Numbered from the stretch's first letter, positions 1 through 8,732 are shown. The stretch: DNA of 17,500 bases from Symbiodinium natans (GCA_905221605.1 CAJNDS010002067.1:60001-77500); one strand, 5' to 3'. Notes: a model not told the origin generated them from the sequence alone. Numbers and translations: made by a program.

Positions 1-27
1 AGTTGTTTATAATTATGTTATTTGTGT

Positions 28-81
28 AGTTTTTTTTTTGTTTTTTGTTTTTTTTTTTTTTTTTTTTTGGGGGGGGGGGGG
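28..81. repeat. T run followed by G run
   Basis: About 40 bases of nearly pure T followed by 13 Gs. Low complexity; length is liable to sequencing or assembly error. Confidence 0.6.
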
Positions 82-177
82 CGGGTCAAAGTGCAAAGTG
101 TAGGGGAGAAAGTGATCCCGACACACTCTGAACCGTGAGCCCGCGGCCCTGAACCGCCAAAAAGCAGTTGTGGGTTT

Positions 178-237
178 AGTGTCTAGGGTCTAGGGTCTAG
201 GGTTTAGGCTTTAGGGTTTAAGGTTTAGGGTTCAAAA
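178..237 (+). repeat. degenerate TTTAGGG array
   Basis: Mix of TCTAGGG, TTTAGGC and TTTAGGG units, the most degenerate short array at the left edge. Confidence 0.8.
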
Positions 238-477
238 AGACAAGCCCCGCACCGAACGCCATGGAAGATGACAGAGGCAGCAAGAAGAGATCTCCTAGGG
301 GAGGTTTAGGGCTTAGGGTTTAGGGTTTAAAAGCCCTAAACCCTAAACACTAAACCCTATGGTAAAGTGTTTGTAAACAGCTGCAGGCTATTGTAGGCTA
401 AGGCACCGGGGGCGAAAAGGCTTCGGGCTGTGGATTGAAGGTGACAAGCTTAGCTACACCCAAGAGTAACCTCACAA

Positions 478-512
478 TTTAGGGTTTAGGGTTTAGGGTT
501 TAGGGTTTAGGG
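478..512 (+). repeat. TTTAGGG array
   Basis: Five perfect heptamers between two unique blocks (360-477 and 513-672) in which no gene is recognised. Confidence 0.9.
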
Positions 513-672
513 CGACAAGGCCCAAGAAGTAACCTAGGAATGAGAAGGGTACCCTTGTTGGTTTAAAAAGGGGCACAAAAGGAACTCAACCCGAAAAGCA
601 GGGAAAGTGCCTGCTCTGAGTCCTAGCTCGAAGCTTTCATGCTTCGGTGCGCCTTGACCTGCCTACTTGGAG

Positions 673-761
673 GTTTAGGGTTTAGGGTTTAGGGTTTAGG
701 GTTTAGGGTTTAGGGTTTAGGGTTTGGGGTTTGGGGTTTGGGGTTTAGGGTTTAGGGTTAG
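673..761 (+). repeat. TTTAGGG array with TTTGGGG core
   Basis: About 12 units; three consecutive TTTGGGG variants near the right side indicate local copying of a variant. Confidence 0.9.
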
Positions 762-827
762 GTACTGGTTAGCCAATTATAACTGTACTTATAGCTGTTC
801 TTATAAGTTCTACCTGGTTAATAAGTA

Positions 828-843
828 CCATGAACCTCCAAGT
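828..843 (+). repeat. CCATGAAC motif, copy 1
   Basis: CCATGAACCTCCAAGT, preceded by an AT-rich stretch with TAACTGTAC and followed by CTTGTTTGAAG. It belongs to a four-copy dispersed family (1235, 4461, 16673). Confidence 0.45.
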
Positions 844-956
844 AGTGTCTGCTTGTTTGAAGGCACAGTGCAACATTGTCAACATTGATTAGGGCGTACC
901 TCAAGAGGTAGAAGATTTAGGGACTTGGCTGCTGAAAACCCCAAACCTTATGGACA

Positions 957-985
957 TAGGGTTTAGGGTTTAGGGTTTAGGGTTT
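957..985 (+). repeat. TTTAGGG array
   Basis: Four units abutting the GTAAAA donor of the minus-strand candidate exon at 989-1091. Confidence 0.9.
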
Positions 986-988
986 TAC

Positions 989-1091
989 CTGAAAAGCCGG
1001 GAAAAAACACAAAATCCCAGCGAAGGCGATGAAACACAAGCTCCTCCTCGTCCGGGCGATGAGCCCAGAGGCTACCGACTTCTGAGAACGG
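989..1091 (-). CDS. candidate internal exon with canonical splice sites, unrecognised
   Basis: 103-nt minus-strand block with a pyrimidine-rich acceptor (CCCCTCCCCCGCAG, about 1092-1105) and donor CAG|GTAAAA at 983-988. It is open throughout: PFSEVGSLWAHRPDEEELVF then HRLRWDFVFFPGFS. Downstream of the 1458-1561 candidate on the same strand, so they could belong to one gene. The plus strand is also open. Confidence 0.25.
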
Positions 1092-1132
1092 CTGCGGGGG
1101 AGGGGCTGGGTGGGTGCCTCATGGCATGGGGC

Positions 1133-1201
1133 CTAGGGTTTAGGGTTTAGGGTTTAGGGTTTAAGGTTTAGGGTTTAGGGTTTAGGGTTTAGGGTTTAGG
1201 G
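1133..1201 (+). repeat. TTTAGGG array
   Basis: Nine to ten units with one TTTAAGG variant. Confidence 0.9.
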
Positions 1202-1234
1202 TGTACTTCTAACTGTACCCATGACTATAACTAC

Positions 1235-1281
1235 CCATGAACATACAAGTACATGATGTGCAGTGTGTATGGTTACGTATT
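1235..1281 (+). repeat. CCATGAAC motif, copy 2
   Basis: CCATGAACATACAAGT, also preceded by TAACTGTAC and followed by GTATGGTTACG; the latter is shared with copy 3. Confidence 0.45.
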
Positions 1282-1341
1282 AGGGTTTAGGGTTGAGGGC
1301 TTAGGGGCGTTGAGGGGGTAGTTGCCAAATTTGCAACACTC

Positions 1342-1456
1342 TCACAGTGAACCCTAAACCCTAATCCGTCAACGTTCCACGGTTCACGCTTAAACTCGAA
1401 ACCCTAAACCCTATACCCTAAACCCTAAACCCACACCTTCAACCCTAAACCCTGAA
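1342..1456 (-). repeat. broken CCCTAAA arrays
   Basis: Several runs of two or three units separated by 10-40 bp of other sequence, including a CCCTATA variant. Confidence 0.75.
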
Positions 1457-1457
1457 C

Positions 1458-1561
1458 CCAAGGTTGCAACAATACGGACAAGCCGGCAGGGCTCACGAAG
1501 CTGTCTGATGAATCCAAGCATCAACAACAACTTCTCGGTTCGCTTGTTCATGTATTCGTAC
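1458..1561 (-). CDS. candidate internal exon, unrecognised
   Basis: 104-nt minus-strand block after an acceptor TTCAG|G, open in the frame YEYMNKRTEKLLLMLGFIRQ continuing LREPCRLVRIVATL, with a donor at G|GTTCAG. Both splice sites are formed by variant telomere repeats (TTCAGGG). A plus-strand frame is open here too. Confidence 0.2.
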
Positions 1562-1570
1562 CTGAACCCG

Positions 1571-1628
1571 AAACCCTTAACCCTAAACCCGACACCCTAA
1601 ACCCTAAACCCTGAACCCTGAACCCTGC
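1571..1628 (-). repeat. CCCTAAA array
   Basis: About seven units with CCCTTAA, CCCGACA and CCCTGAA variants. Confidence 0.85.
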
Positions 1629-1791
1629 ACAGTCCTCTTGGGACCCAAAGTAATATTAATATTCCCTAGAGAAGTACCTAGAGACCCTATAGGTGTACCC
1701 CATGCATCGAAATCTGAACGCCGGACACCTAAGCCTCAGCTGACTGTCCGAGATGTCGGGCTTGCATGCACGGCGCACTGTCAAATCCGTT

Positions 1792-1863
1792 AAACCCTAA
1801 ACCCTAAAGCCTAAACACTAAACCCTAAACCCTAAACCTTAAACTCTAAACCCTAAACCCTAG
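1792..1863 (-). repeat. CCCTAAA array
   Basis: Ten units with scattered substitutions, just left of the GCGCCATGG site. Confidence 0.85.
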
Positions 1864-1867
1864 GCGC

Positions 1868-1968
1868 CATGGCTTCTCAAAACATCCAAATCCGGGCGCT
1901 TAGCTTGGGCAGTTCTGCCTTCGAGCAGAACATGCCGCGTGCGCGTCTTGAAATCCCGCGAAAAGACG
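1868..1968 (+). CDS. candidate first exon or shadow, unrecognised
   Basis: GCGCCATGG gives an ATG in good context; the frame reads MASQNIQIRALSLGSSAFEQ, then NMPRARLEIPRKD, and meets GTTTAGGG at 1969, a possible donor. The minus strand is open over the same bases and ends in TAG. Two opposite open frames mean this is suggestive only. Confidence 0.15.
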
Positions 1969-2034
1969 GTTTAGGGTTCAGGGTTCAGGGTTCAGGGTTA
2001 AGGGTTTAGGGTTTGGGGTTTAGGTTTTAGGGTC
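1969..2034 (+). repeat. TTTAGGG array with TTCAGGG run
   Basis: Nine units; three consecutive TTCAGGG. Begins GT and ends AG, so it could be spliced precisely as an intron of 60-65 nt. Confidence 0.85.
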
Positions 2035-2083
2035 CCGCATACGCCAGTCAGGCCCAACGTCATGAAATTTCCTTTTGCGCACA

Positions 2084-2370
2084 CCAAACCCTAGACCCCA
2101 AACCCAAAACCCTAAACCCCAAACCCTAAACTCCAAACCCCAAACCCCAAACCCTAAACCCTGAACCCCAAACCCTAAACCCCAAACCCTAAACCCCAAA
2201 CCCTAGACCCCAAACCCCAAACCCCAAACCCTAAACCCTTAACCCAAACCCTAAACCCCAAACCCTAAACCCTAAACCCCAAACCCTAAACTCCAAACCC
2301 CAAACCCTCAACCCTAAACCCCAAACCCCAAACCCTAAACCCTAAACCCCAAACCCTAAACCCTAAATGC
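2084..2370 (-). repeat. longest array: mixed CCCTAAA and CCCCAAA
   Basis: About 41 units over 287 bp, alternating CCCTAAA and CCCCAAA with a recurrent higher-order pattern. The variant mix argues for tandem duplication rather than fresh telomerase synthesis. Confidence 0.9.
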
Positions 2371-2475
2371 CAAAACCCTCGGTCCGCTCCTTTTCTGATC
2401 TTCCTCCGTCGATCCTCTGCGTTCGCGGCACATCGGCGCCCATCTCGCTCACCTTGTGCTCGGGCAAGACAGTCG

Positions 2476-2552
2476 TAGGGTTTAGGGTTTAGGGTTTAGG
2501 GTTTAGGGTTTAGGGTTTAGGGTTTAGGGTTTAGGGTTTAGGGTTTAGGGTT
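2476..2552 (+). repeat. perfect TTTAGGG array
   Basis: Eleven uninterrupted heptamers. The unique block to its left (2371-2475) is open in several frames on both strands and is not assigned. Confidence 0.9.
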
Positions 2553-2631
2553 TCGGGTTCTCTCTCTTGGGGCCCTACCTCATAACCTCCCGCCCCTCCT
2601 CCCGAAGGCAATTTGCTGTAGAGACAGCTGA

Positions 2632-2722
2632 CACCCTAATCCCTAAACCTTAAACCCTAAACCCTGAACCGTGAACCCTAAACCCTAAACCCTAAATCCT
2701 AAAGCCAAAACCCTAAACCCTA
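2632..2722 (-). repeat. CCCTAAA array
   Basis: About 12 units with CCCTTAA, CCCTGAA and CCGTGAA variants. Confidence 0.85.
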
Positions 2723-2831
2723 CTTTATGAGCAGATCGGGGCCGCCTCGCCAACCTCACTTAAACCTTGCACTCAAGAGTCATGCAAACTCGTGCCCCTT
2801 AAGCCCTAAAGTCTTAAAGTCTGACTACATT

Positions 2832-2946
2832 CGGGTTTAGGGTTTCGGGTTTATAGGGTTTAGGGTTTTGGGGTCTAGGGCTTGTAGGGTTTAGGGCCCA
2901 AGTTTAGGGTTTAGGGTTTAGGGTTTAGGGTTTAGGGTTTAGGGTG
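2832..2946 (+). repeat. TTTAGGG array, degenerate then perfect
   Basis: The left half is broken by 2-10-bp insertions and the right half (2902-2945) is perfect. Confidence 0.85.
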
Positions 2947-3072
2947 ACCCCGAAAATACTAGCTAAGGGTTACCTTTTGAATGGGCAACCTCCCCACTGG
3001 GGTTTCAGTCCATGGTAGAACCATTTGGTACACGCATATAAGCACAAGCTCCATGGAATGTGTAGGGATGAT

Positions 3073-3117
3073 GGTTTAGGATTTAGGGTTTAGGGTTTAG
3101 GGTTTAGGGTTTAGGGT
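3073..3117 (+). repeat. TTTAGGG array
   Basis: Six units, the first TTTAGGA. Confidence 0.9.
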
Positions 3118-3356
3118 AGTCAACCCCGGGATATGGGAACTATCTAATCAGGGGCTCTTTGCGGGTCTCTGCTTTTGTAGACTTGTGATGCCTGATAGTT
3201 CAGTGTACCAAAAAGGTCCGTCGTCTAGATCGTCCTCCATCCCAATGCAAAGCTTTTCTGAGGTGTATGCAAAGGTACTTTACGAGAGTCAAAGGTTAAG
3301 CTAAGACAGGTCGGTCGAAGCAGCACCGAGAAGTCAAAACGATCACAACAACTTGA

Positions 3357-3576
3357 ACCCTGAAACTTAAAGCTTGAAAAGCCAAAACCCCTAAACCCCA
3401 AACCCTAAAGCCCAGAAACCAAACCCTAAACCCTGAATCCAAACCTTAAACCCCCAAACCCCAACCCGAACCCCTAAACCCTAAACCCTCACCCTAAAAG
3501 TCCGAAGGCGTCAGTCGCTGTGGGCCAGAACCCTAAGCCCTAAACCCTAAACCCTAAATCCTAAACCCGAAACCCC
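3357..3576 (-). repeat. degenerate CCCTAAA region
   Basis: Two arrays (3366-3498 and 3529-3576) of highly substituted units flank a 30-bp GC-rich island. Confidence 0.75.
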
Positions 3577-3855
3577 TGGTGTTGTGAGGCAAACTTTTAG
3601 CTTGTAGGGTTTAGGGGTTTAGAGCTAGCGTTTCAGTCGGGGAGCGATTCCCTAAACCCTAACCCCTAAACCCGAATAAACCCTACCTACACCCTAAACC
3701 TCAAGATGTCAAAAGTGAATCCGGAATCCCTGAATCTTACTGCCTTCACTAAACCTTTTTCACTCAAGAAATCTAAACTCGCACCTGGAAGGCCATACCC
3801 CTAAAAGGGCTCACATACAGTGCTCCAACACTCCTATAAGTCAACAGGTTTAAGT

Positions 3856-3919
3856 AGGGATTAGGGTTTAGGGTTTGGGCTTTAGGGTTTAGGGTTTAGC
3901 GTTTAGGGTTTAGAGTTTA
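3856..3919 (+). repeat. TTTAGGG array
   Basis: About nine units with TTTAGCG and TTTGGGC variants, left of an unassigned GC-rich block (3920-4030) that is open on both strands. Confidence 0.85.
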
Positions 3920-4201
3920 GCGCGTAGGCAAAACCGGTATCCCAATGACCCTGAAGCCGAAACCCTCCAGCCACTTTGTCGAGAAAGGCTTGCCAACTTC
4001 CGCCTCTCTCAGCGTCCTGAGAGGCTCGGGTTTTAGGGTTTAGGGTGTAGGGGTTAGGGTTTAGGGTCAGGGCTTCGCCGTTCAGACTAGCTAGTCCGGC
4101 TTCCGAAACCCAAAGCACTAAAGTTTACATTCCCAAAGAGCCGAATACCCCTTAATTAAGGACTATACCTTAGATCACATTAAGGATCCCTATATCAATT
4201 C

Positions 4202-4248
4202 AGGGTTTAGGGTTTAGGGTTTAGGGTTTAGGGTTTAGGGTTTAGGTA
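4202..4248 (+). repeat. TTTAGGG array
   Basis: Six perfect units, followed by a small palindrome TCCTCA-gt-TGAGGA at 4251-4265. Confidence 0.9.
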
Positions 4249-4373
4249 TATTCCTCAGTTGAGGAGTATTGGGCTCTTTGAGTTGCGCACTTGCAGGCTC
4301 ATGGGTGGCTACCACGAAGTACCCCACAGAAGGTTTCAATCCATCATGTCCAGGGTTCACCTACAGGGACTTG

Positions 4374-4427
4374 GGGTTTAGGGTTTAGGGTTTAGGGTTT
4401 AGGGTTTAGGGTTTAGGGTTTAGGGAC
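4374..4427 (+). repeat. TTTAGGG array
   Basis: Seven perfect units. Confidence 0.9.
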
Positions 4428-4460
4428 TCTTCGGGCTACTTGTCAACGCATGTGTTCTAC

Positions 4461-4508
4461 CCATGAACCTCCCCAAGTCAGGAATGTCACGTATGGTTGC
4501 TTGAAGCT
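4461..4508 (+). repeat. CCATGAAC motif, copy 3
   Basis: CCATGAACCTCCCCAAGT followed by GTATGGTTGCTTGAAG, combining the downstream blocks of copies 1 and 2. Confidence 0.45.
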
Positions 4509-4974
4509 GCATCTAGTCGCTCAAGGTCGAAGGCGTCTTACATAAGTCTAGGATGGCCATAAAAACCCTCTGAAAAATATTCCTGAAGGTGATCCTCTTA
4601 AACCCAATAAGGGAAGATATAAAATGTCCAAAGGGCCTAGAAGTTCATCATCCCAGTTCACATCCCCCTAGCTCGTCTGACACAGGCCATCCGAATCCCA
4701 AATTCGATTCTCTATCAGCCACTCACAGTTAGTTCGTAAGCTTTGTTTCGCTTGACCTCCTGAGCCAGATGTACATACTTATATAATACACAATCAACCC
4801 TAAACCCGAAACCCTAAAATGACACATGTGGGGCTTAGGCAGAACTGATGTCGAGATGGGTTTACTTCGCGTTTCGGGATAAGGGTCCACGTCTTATGAT
4901 CACCACTAGCGTGCGGCAGCTTCGGATTGCCGGGCTGGGCCGTGCGTTGCTTAAACATCAGGGGTCTGGGTCTA

Positions 4975-5094
4975 CAGGGTGGGGCCCCCTAGTTATAAGT
5001 AGAGTTATAAGGGCCCTAAATTGGGTTATAAGGACCCTAAGGTAGGTTATAAGTCCCTTAACCACAGTTAGCATAGTAAGGGGGCCCCACCCTG
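4975..5094 (+). mobile_element. 120-bp MITE, copy 1
   Basis: Perfect 16-bp terminal inverted repeats (CAGGGTGGGGCCCCCT) flanked by TA on both sides (4973-4974, 5095-5096), as expected for a TA target duplication of Tc1/mariner-like or related DNA transposons. The interior carries four GTTATAAG units and no coding capacity. Copy 2 at 12552-12671 is inverted and 118/120 identical by direct comparison. Confidence 0.88.
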
Positions 5095-5228
5095 TAGGGG
5101 TTTCGTAAGCCATACCTGGATCGTCCAAGCACCCTGAATAGCAGGTATCCTAACCCTGAGCTGCCCAGAGACCAGGAAGAATTCCTTAAAACATCTGGGC
5201 GTCCCCACTATTCTTCATGGACAATCCT

Positions 5229-5306
5229 TGGGTTTAGGGTTTAGGGTCTAGGGTCTAGGGTTTAGGGTTTAGGGTTTAGGGTTTAGGGTTTAGGGTTTAG
5301 GGTTTA
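5229..5306 (+). repeat. TTTAGGG array
   Basis: Eleven units with two TCTAGGG. The block to its right (5307-5409) is GC-rich and open on both strands, unassigned. Confidence 0.9.
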
Positions 5307-5409
5307 TTGGCGGGCCTGGGAGCAGTAGGCCACAAGACACACAAGCACACTGGCCTCTCTTTGGGGGCCTTGTCCGGCACCGCCCATCCAGTCCTCTGGC
5401 CCAAAGGCG

Positions 5410-5446
5410 GTTTAGGGTTTAGGGTTTAGGGTTTAGGGTTTAGGGC
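5410..5446 (+). repeat. TTTAGGG array
   Basis: Five perfect units. Confidence 0.9.
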
Positions 5447-5570
5447 GGTGGCTCTCGTCGTCCGTTAATACGAAGATGTGTATTCAAAAAAAGTAGGAAA
5501 CCCATGTATTTGGGGCTTAGGACAATAAGGGAACCGCAAAAAAGACCCAAAATAGTAGGATGCCCCTGTA

Positions 5571-5612
5571 ATAAGGACCCCAAGAAGGTACCCTCATTTT
5601 GAGAAACCCACA
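5571..5612 (+). repeat. GGTACCCC-type dispersed repeat, diverged copy
   Basis: GGACCCCAAGAAGGTACCCT followed by CATTTTGAGAAACCCA. The first half matches 10586-10606 (GGACCCCTAGAAGGTACCCT), linking that site to the family. Confidence 0.45.
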
Positions 5613-5707
5613 TTTACTTGTGGGAGTTCCGGTGATATAGGGATTGCCGTACTTGGCACGGTAGGGGGGGGGGGGGGGGAATACAGAGGGCCAATTTTGG
5701 GGAAATG

Positions 5708-5805
5708 CCCCTAAACCCTAAACCCCTAAACCCCTAAACCCCTAAACCCCTAAACCCCTAAACCCCTAAACCCCTAAACCCCCAAACCCTAAACCCTAAA
5801 CCCCA
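5708..5805 (-). repeat. CCCCTAAA octamer array
   Basis: About nine consecutive octamers (CCCCTAAA) between heptamer ends, preceded by a 14-G run at 5667-5680. This is the clearest octamer expansion. Confidence 0.85.
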
Positions 5806-5933
5806 TATAGCAAACTTACAACTTCGAGTTCACCCCTGCGTAGTGCTTGGGGCTCAAGGTCTCAGGCTGCACTGTGAGGGTGCCGGCAGTTGGTGGGTTT
5901 CGGGTTTAGGGTCCGGAACATGCCGCATATGTA

Positions 5934-5980
5934 GGGTTTAGGGTTTAGGGTTTAGGGTTTGTAGGGTTTAGGGTTTAGGG
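5934..5980 (+). repeat. TTTAGGG array
   Basis: Six units with a GTAGGG interruption. Confidence 0.85.
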
Positions 5981-6073
5981 TCACTGCAGCACAACTCCAC
6001 CAAAGCCCTAGCATGCCCTCCGAAGATTCCCGGATCCTCTGGGTGGCCCTATGTTGAGGAGTTTAGGGCTTCG

Positions 6074-6126
6074 GGGTTTAGGGTTTAGGGTTTAGGGTTT
6101 AGGGTTTAGGGTTTAGGGTTTAGGGT
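6074..6126 (+). repeat. TTTAGGG array
   Basis: Seven to eight perfect units, left of the 144-bp inverted-repeat element. Confidence 0.9.
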
Positions 6127-6177
6127 CCAAAACCCGAACTTGTGGGCGCCGACACCAAAAACCCTACACATTTACTA

Positions 6178-6321
6178 TCTAAGAAGAACTCACCATACCC
6201 CAAACCCATACCCCTTAACCTATGAAAGCATAATATAAAGGGAGTCTAAGGGAGGATTTTACCACACCCTGTATTTTCTTTTCAGGGGTATGCCCTAGGG
6301 GTATGTTGAATACTTCTTAGA
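6178..6321. mobile_element. 144-bp inverted-repeat element at TA
   Basis: Imperfect terminal inverted repeats of about 40 bp starting TCTAAGAAG and sharing CATACCCC and CATACCCCT blocks, with TA on each side (6176-6177, 6322-6323). The interior is AT-rich and non-coding. An acceptor-like TTTTCTTTTCAG sits in the right arm. Confidence 0.55.
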
Positions 6322-6424
6322 TACTATGATTTTCAGCCACCTAATGCCCATGTATGTATCATGTATCACGATAGCCAACATGTTGAGAAAATAATTGCAA
6401 ACCCAAATCTGAAAGGAAAAGCCT

Positions 6425-6497
6425 GGGTTTAGGGTTTAGGGTTTAGGGTTTAGGGTTTAGGGTTTAGGGTTTAGGGTTTAGGGTTTAGGGTTTAGGG
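6425..6497 (+). repeat. TTTAGGG array
   Basis: Ten perfect units. Confidence 0.9.
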
Positions 6498-6665
6498 CTG
6501 TTTAGGGGGTTTAGGGCAGGAGTCTTTGGAGGCCTTGTACCCCCTAAACCCTATGCATAGGCCCTCTAACAAGACTATGAACCCTCTAGACCCAAGACGC
6601 CCTTCACACCTGAGCCCTGTATGAGCATATGGGCCCTATAAAATCTGCAACTTTTTTTTCGCTAC

Positions 6666-6727
6666 ACACCCTACATACCCTAAACCCTAAACCCTAATCC
6701 CTAAACCCTAAACCCTAAGCCTCTAAA
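6666..6727 (-). repeat. CCCTAAA array
   Basis: Eight units with CCCTAAT and CCCTAAG variants. The following GC-rich block (6730-6828) is open on minus and includes an 8-G run. Confidence 0.85.
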
Positions 6728-6828
6728 CCCTCAAGCCGTAAACGTTGGCGCGAAGTGCTCTTGGGCGCGGGGGGGGCGGGGCCTCCGAGTCCACGACGTT
6801 GGTCCACCTGACTTCAGGTTCCGCGCGG

Positions 6829-6973
6829 TAGGGTTTAGGGTTTAGGGTTTAGGGTTTAGGGTTTAGGGTTTAGGGTTTAGGGTTTAGGGTTTAGGGTTTA
6901 GGGTTTAGGGTTTAGGGTTTAGGGCTTAGGGTTTAGGGTTTAGGGTTTAGGGTTTTGGGCTTAGGGTTTAGAG
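6829..6973 (+). repeat. longest near-perfect TTTAGGG array
   Basis: About 20 units with only a few variants; degenerate units continue to about 7030. Confidence 0.92.
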
Positions 6974-7103
6974 ATGTGAGGGCCTAGGGTTTAGTAAGGA
7001 CTCAGGGTTCAGGGTTTGGGGTTTCGGGTTTGGTCAACATATTAGCAGCTGTTTACCCTTTAGAAATTATGCCAGCGTAGACCCCAAACAATTCAAGGCT
7101 ATC

Positions 7104-7343
7104 ATGACAAGAAGGAAGACAACACCAGGAGCGCGCCACACGATCCCGTTCTCGCCCCCTCCAAACAGAACCTTACCACCAAACCCTGAAACTAGGCCAG
7201 CGGGGATATCACACGATCCGGACCCCACGCAGAGACAGGAAGGCAACGAAAGTGGCAGATCAAGGGACCTATATAGGCGTCATATAAGGAAATTAGATTT
7301 GGGGTGTCCCTTCTTATACCCCTCCCTCAACCCTAAACCCTAA
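7104..7343 (+). CDS. 79-codon ORF in one of the longer unique blocks, unrecognised
   Basis: Starts at ATG 7104 and reads a basic, Pro-rich, low-hydrophobicity product (TRRKTTPGARHTIPF near the start, GRSRDLYRRHIRKLDLG near the end). The last residues and stop come from the following CCCTAAA array, so the natural end is not here. No domain seen. It could be an exon or chance. Confidence 0.15.
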   Translation: MTRRKTTPGARHTIPFSPPPNRTLPPNPETRPAGISHDPDPTQRQEGNESGRSRDLYRRHIRKLDLGCPFLYPSLNPKP

Positions 7344-7370
7344 ACCCTCAACCTTAAACCCTAAACCCTA
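7328..7370 (-). repeat. CCCTAAA array
   Basis: Six units, two CCCTCAA/CCTTAAA variants. Confidence 0.85.
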
Positions 7371-7530
7371 CATAAGCAGATAGAAACACGACAAAGACAA
7401 ACGAGCTCATCCTTCAGGGCGGGTTTTTATGGGAGACAGCAGGGGCAATTCTGCCTGGGAAGCGTGTCACAGAATCGCCTGTCTTAATCAGATTGAAAAC
7501 TCTGTGTGGGGAAAGGAACTATACGAGGGG

Positions 7531-7628
7531 TTTAGGGTTTAGGGTTTAGGGTTTAGGGTTTAGGGTTTAGGGTTTAGGGTTTAGGGTTTGGGGTTTAGGG
7601 TTTAGGGTTTAGGGTTTAGGGTTTCGGG
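7531..7628 (+). repeat. TTTAGGG array
   Basis: Fourteen units with one TTTGGGG and a final TTTCGGG. Confidence 0.92.
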
Positions 7629-7735
7629 TAGGCACTCTCGTTTACTCTCACATGGTGTACAGGTTGCTCTAGGCAAACAGCATGGATCTGGTATTTTTTG
7701 GGGCTTGGGGTTGAAAGGGCAGGGGAAATACGGAG

Positions 7736-7806
7736 CCCTAAACCCTAAGCCCTAAACCCTAAACCCTAAACCCTAAACCCTAAACCCTAAACCCTAAACC
7801 CTAAAC
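7736..7806 (-). repeat. CCCTAAA array
   Basis: Ten units, one CCCTAAG. With the previous array it brackets a unique block open on minus (7635-7735), unassigned. Confidence 0.9.
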
Positions 7807-7957
7807 ATCACTACAGCCCCTCAGGTTCTAGATGGGGGCTGATCCACACTTCGGCCAGTGTGCATTATTGCGGTATGTTCTGCGGAATGTGAAAGATCAC
7901 ACGCTGTCCGCTGAGGCTCTTAGCCACTCCTACTTCTTTTGCTCGGTTTCCCCCCAG

Positions 7958-8100
7958 AAAGGCCAAGAACTCCGATGAAACCCCCACATTCAAGGGGTCA
8001 AGACTCGTACCCCTAAGGTTGTACCAATATGGCTCTTTTATTACCTTAGAAATCTTTAAAAAAGGTGCCAAAACCCAAGGGCACCACCTTAGGGTCCGAG
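7958..8100 (+). CDS. candidate internal exon with consensus splice sites, unrecognised
   Basis: 143-nt block bounded by a pyrimidine-rich acceptor (7931-7957, ending TTTCCCCCCAG) and a near-consensus donor GAG|GTAAGA at 8101. One frame is open through all 47 codons and includes VPLRLYQYGSFITLEIFKKG. These are the best canonical GT-AG signals in the window. The opposite strand has an 84-codon frame (7865-8119) over the same bases, so coding strand is unproven. No family recognised. Confidence 0.28.
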
Positions 8101-8659
8101 GTAAGATCCCTTGGCACACGCTGAAACCCTAAATCCTATGAAGTCCTACCGATGCGGATTCGAGGATGTATGCCACGCACATCAGTCTGGTTCATGAGGG
8201 AAGTAAGCACCTTGCTACTATTGGCTTATGGCTTAAGAACCTCCACCAAAAATAGAAACATTCTTCCTGATGGGTAACGTAGGGATTAGTATCTTGCATT
8301 CTTCGGTGTTCTTACGCAAAAAAATAGCTTATATCCCCTGTTTGAACCCTTCTGTCATGGCACGTCAGCACCCGGGTCTCGCGATCGATGGCCTGAGGGG
8401 TGGCGCGTGCGGTCTAAGTCTAATGTCCAAGGGTTTAGGGTTTAGGATTTAGGGTAGTTTCATGGGCCCTTATGGTCCCTTGCCTCCTTTACAGGGTTCT
8501 GATGTATGGGCCCTTAGTTTGTACAGGGTATGTAGGGTATGTAAGGGGTACCAGTTTAAGGGCCCATACTGAGGGACCCTGTAACTACCCTAACGCTGTG
8601 TTGTCATGCATTGCGGGAGGGGTGTCGGGTCCTTAGGTCAGGAGGATTGACAGCTCGAA
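8101..8659. other. unique block with MITE-like element
   Basis: Apart from a short TTTAGGG run (8430-8455) and the 90-bp element, nothing is recognised. The plus ORF 8270-8452 ends in telomere repeat and has no support beyond being open. Confidence 0.5.
8492..8581. mobile_element. 90-bp inverted-repeat element at TA
   Basis: Ends CAGGGT...ACCCTG with about 25-bp imperfect inverted repeats sharing GTATGGGCCCTTA, and TA on both sides (8490-8491, 8582-8583). Terminal CAGGGT matches the 120-bp MITE, so it may be a related family. A second inverted pair, AGGGTAGTT/AACTACCCT (8451-8459, 8583-8591), lies just outside and suggests a nested or larger element. Confidence 0.6.
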
Positions 8660-8732
8660 CCTAAACCCTAAACCCTAAACCCTGTACCCTAAACCCTAAG
8701 CCCTTCACCCGAAACCCTGTACCCTAAACCCT
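8660..8732 (-). repeat. CCCTAAA array, degenerate
   Basis: About nine units including CCCTGTA and CCCGAAA. Confidence 0.8.

Larger units (their letters stand above)
4428..5228. other. longest telomere-poor block
   Basis: About 800 bp with only one short CCCTAAA run (4796-4819). It holds CCATGAAC copy 3 and MITE copy 1. The 65-codon plus ORF 4848-5045 runs into the MITE and is not credible past 4972. No gene recognised. Confidence 0.6.

Noticed and set aside
3903-4118. 71-codon minus ORF
   Set aside because: Reads through telomere repeats at both ends; the unique core (3920-4030) is open in three frames and no frame has independent support.
7865-8119. 84-codon minus ORF
   Set aside because: No family recognised, and the plus strand has consensus splice sites over the same bases; not called as a gene.
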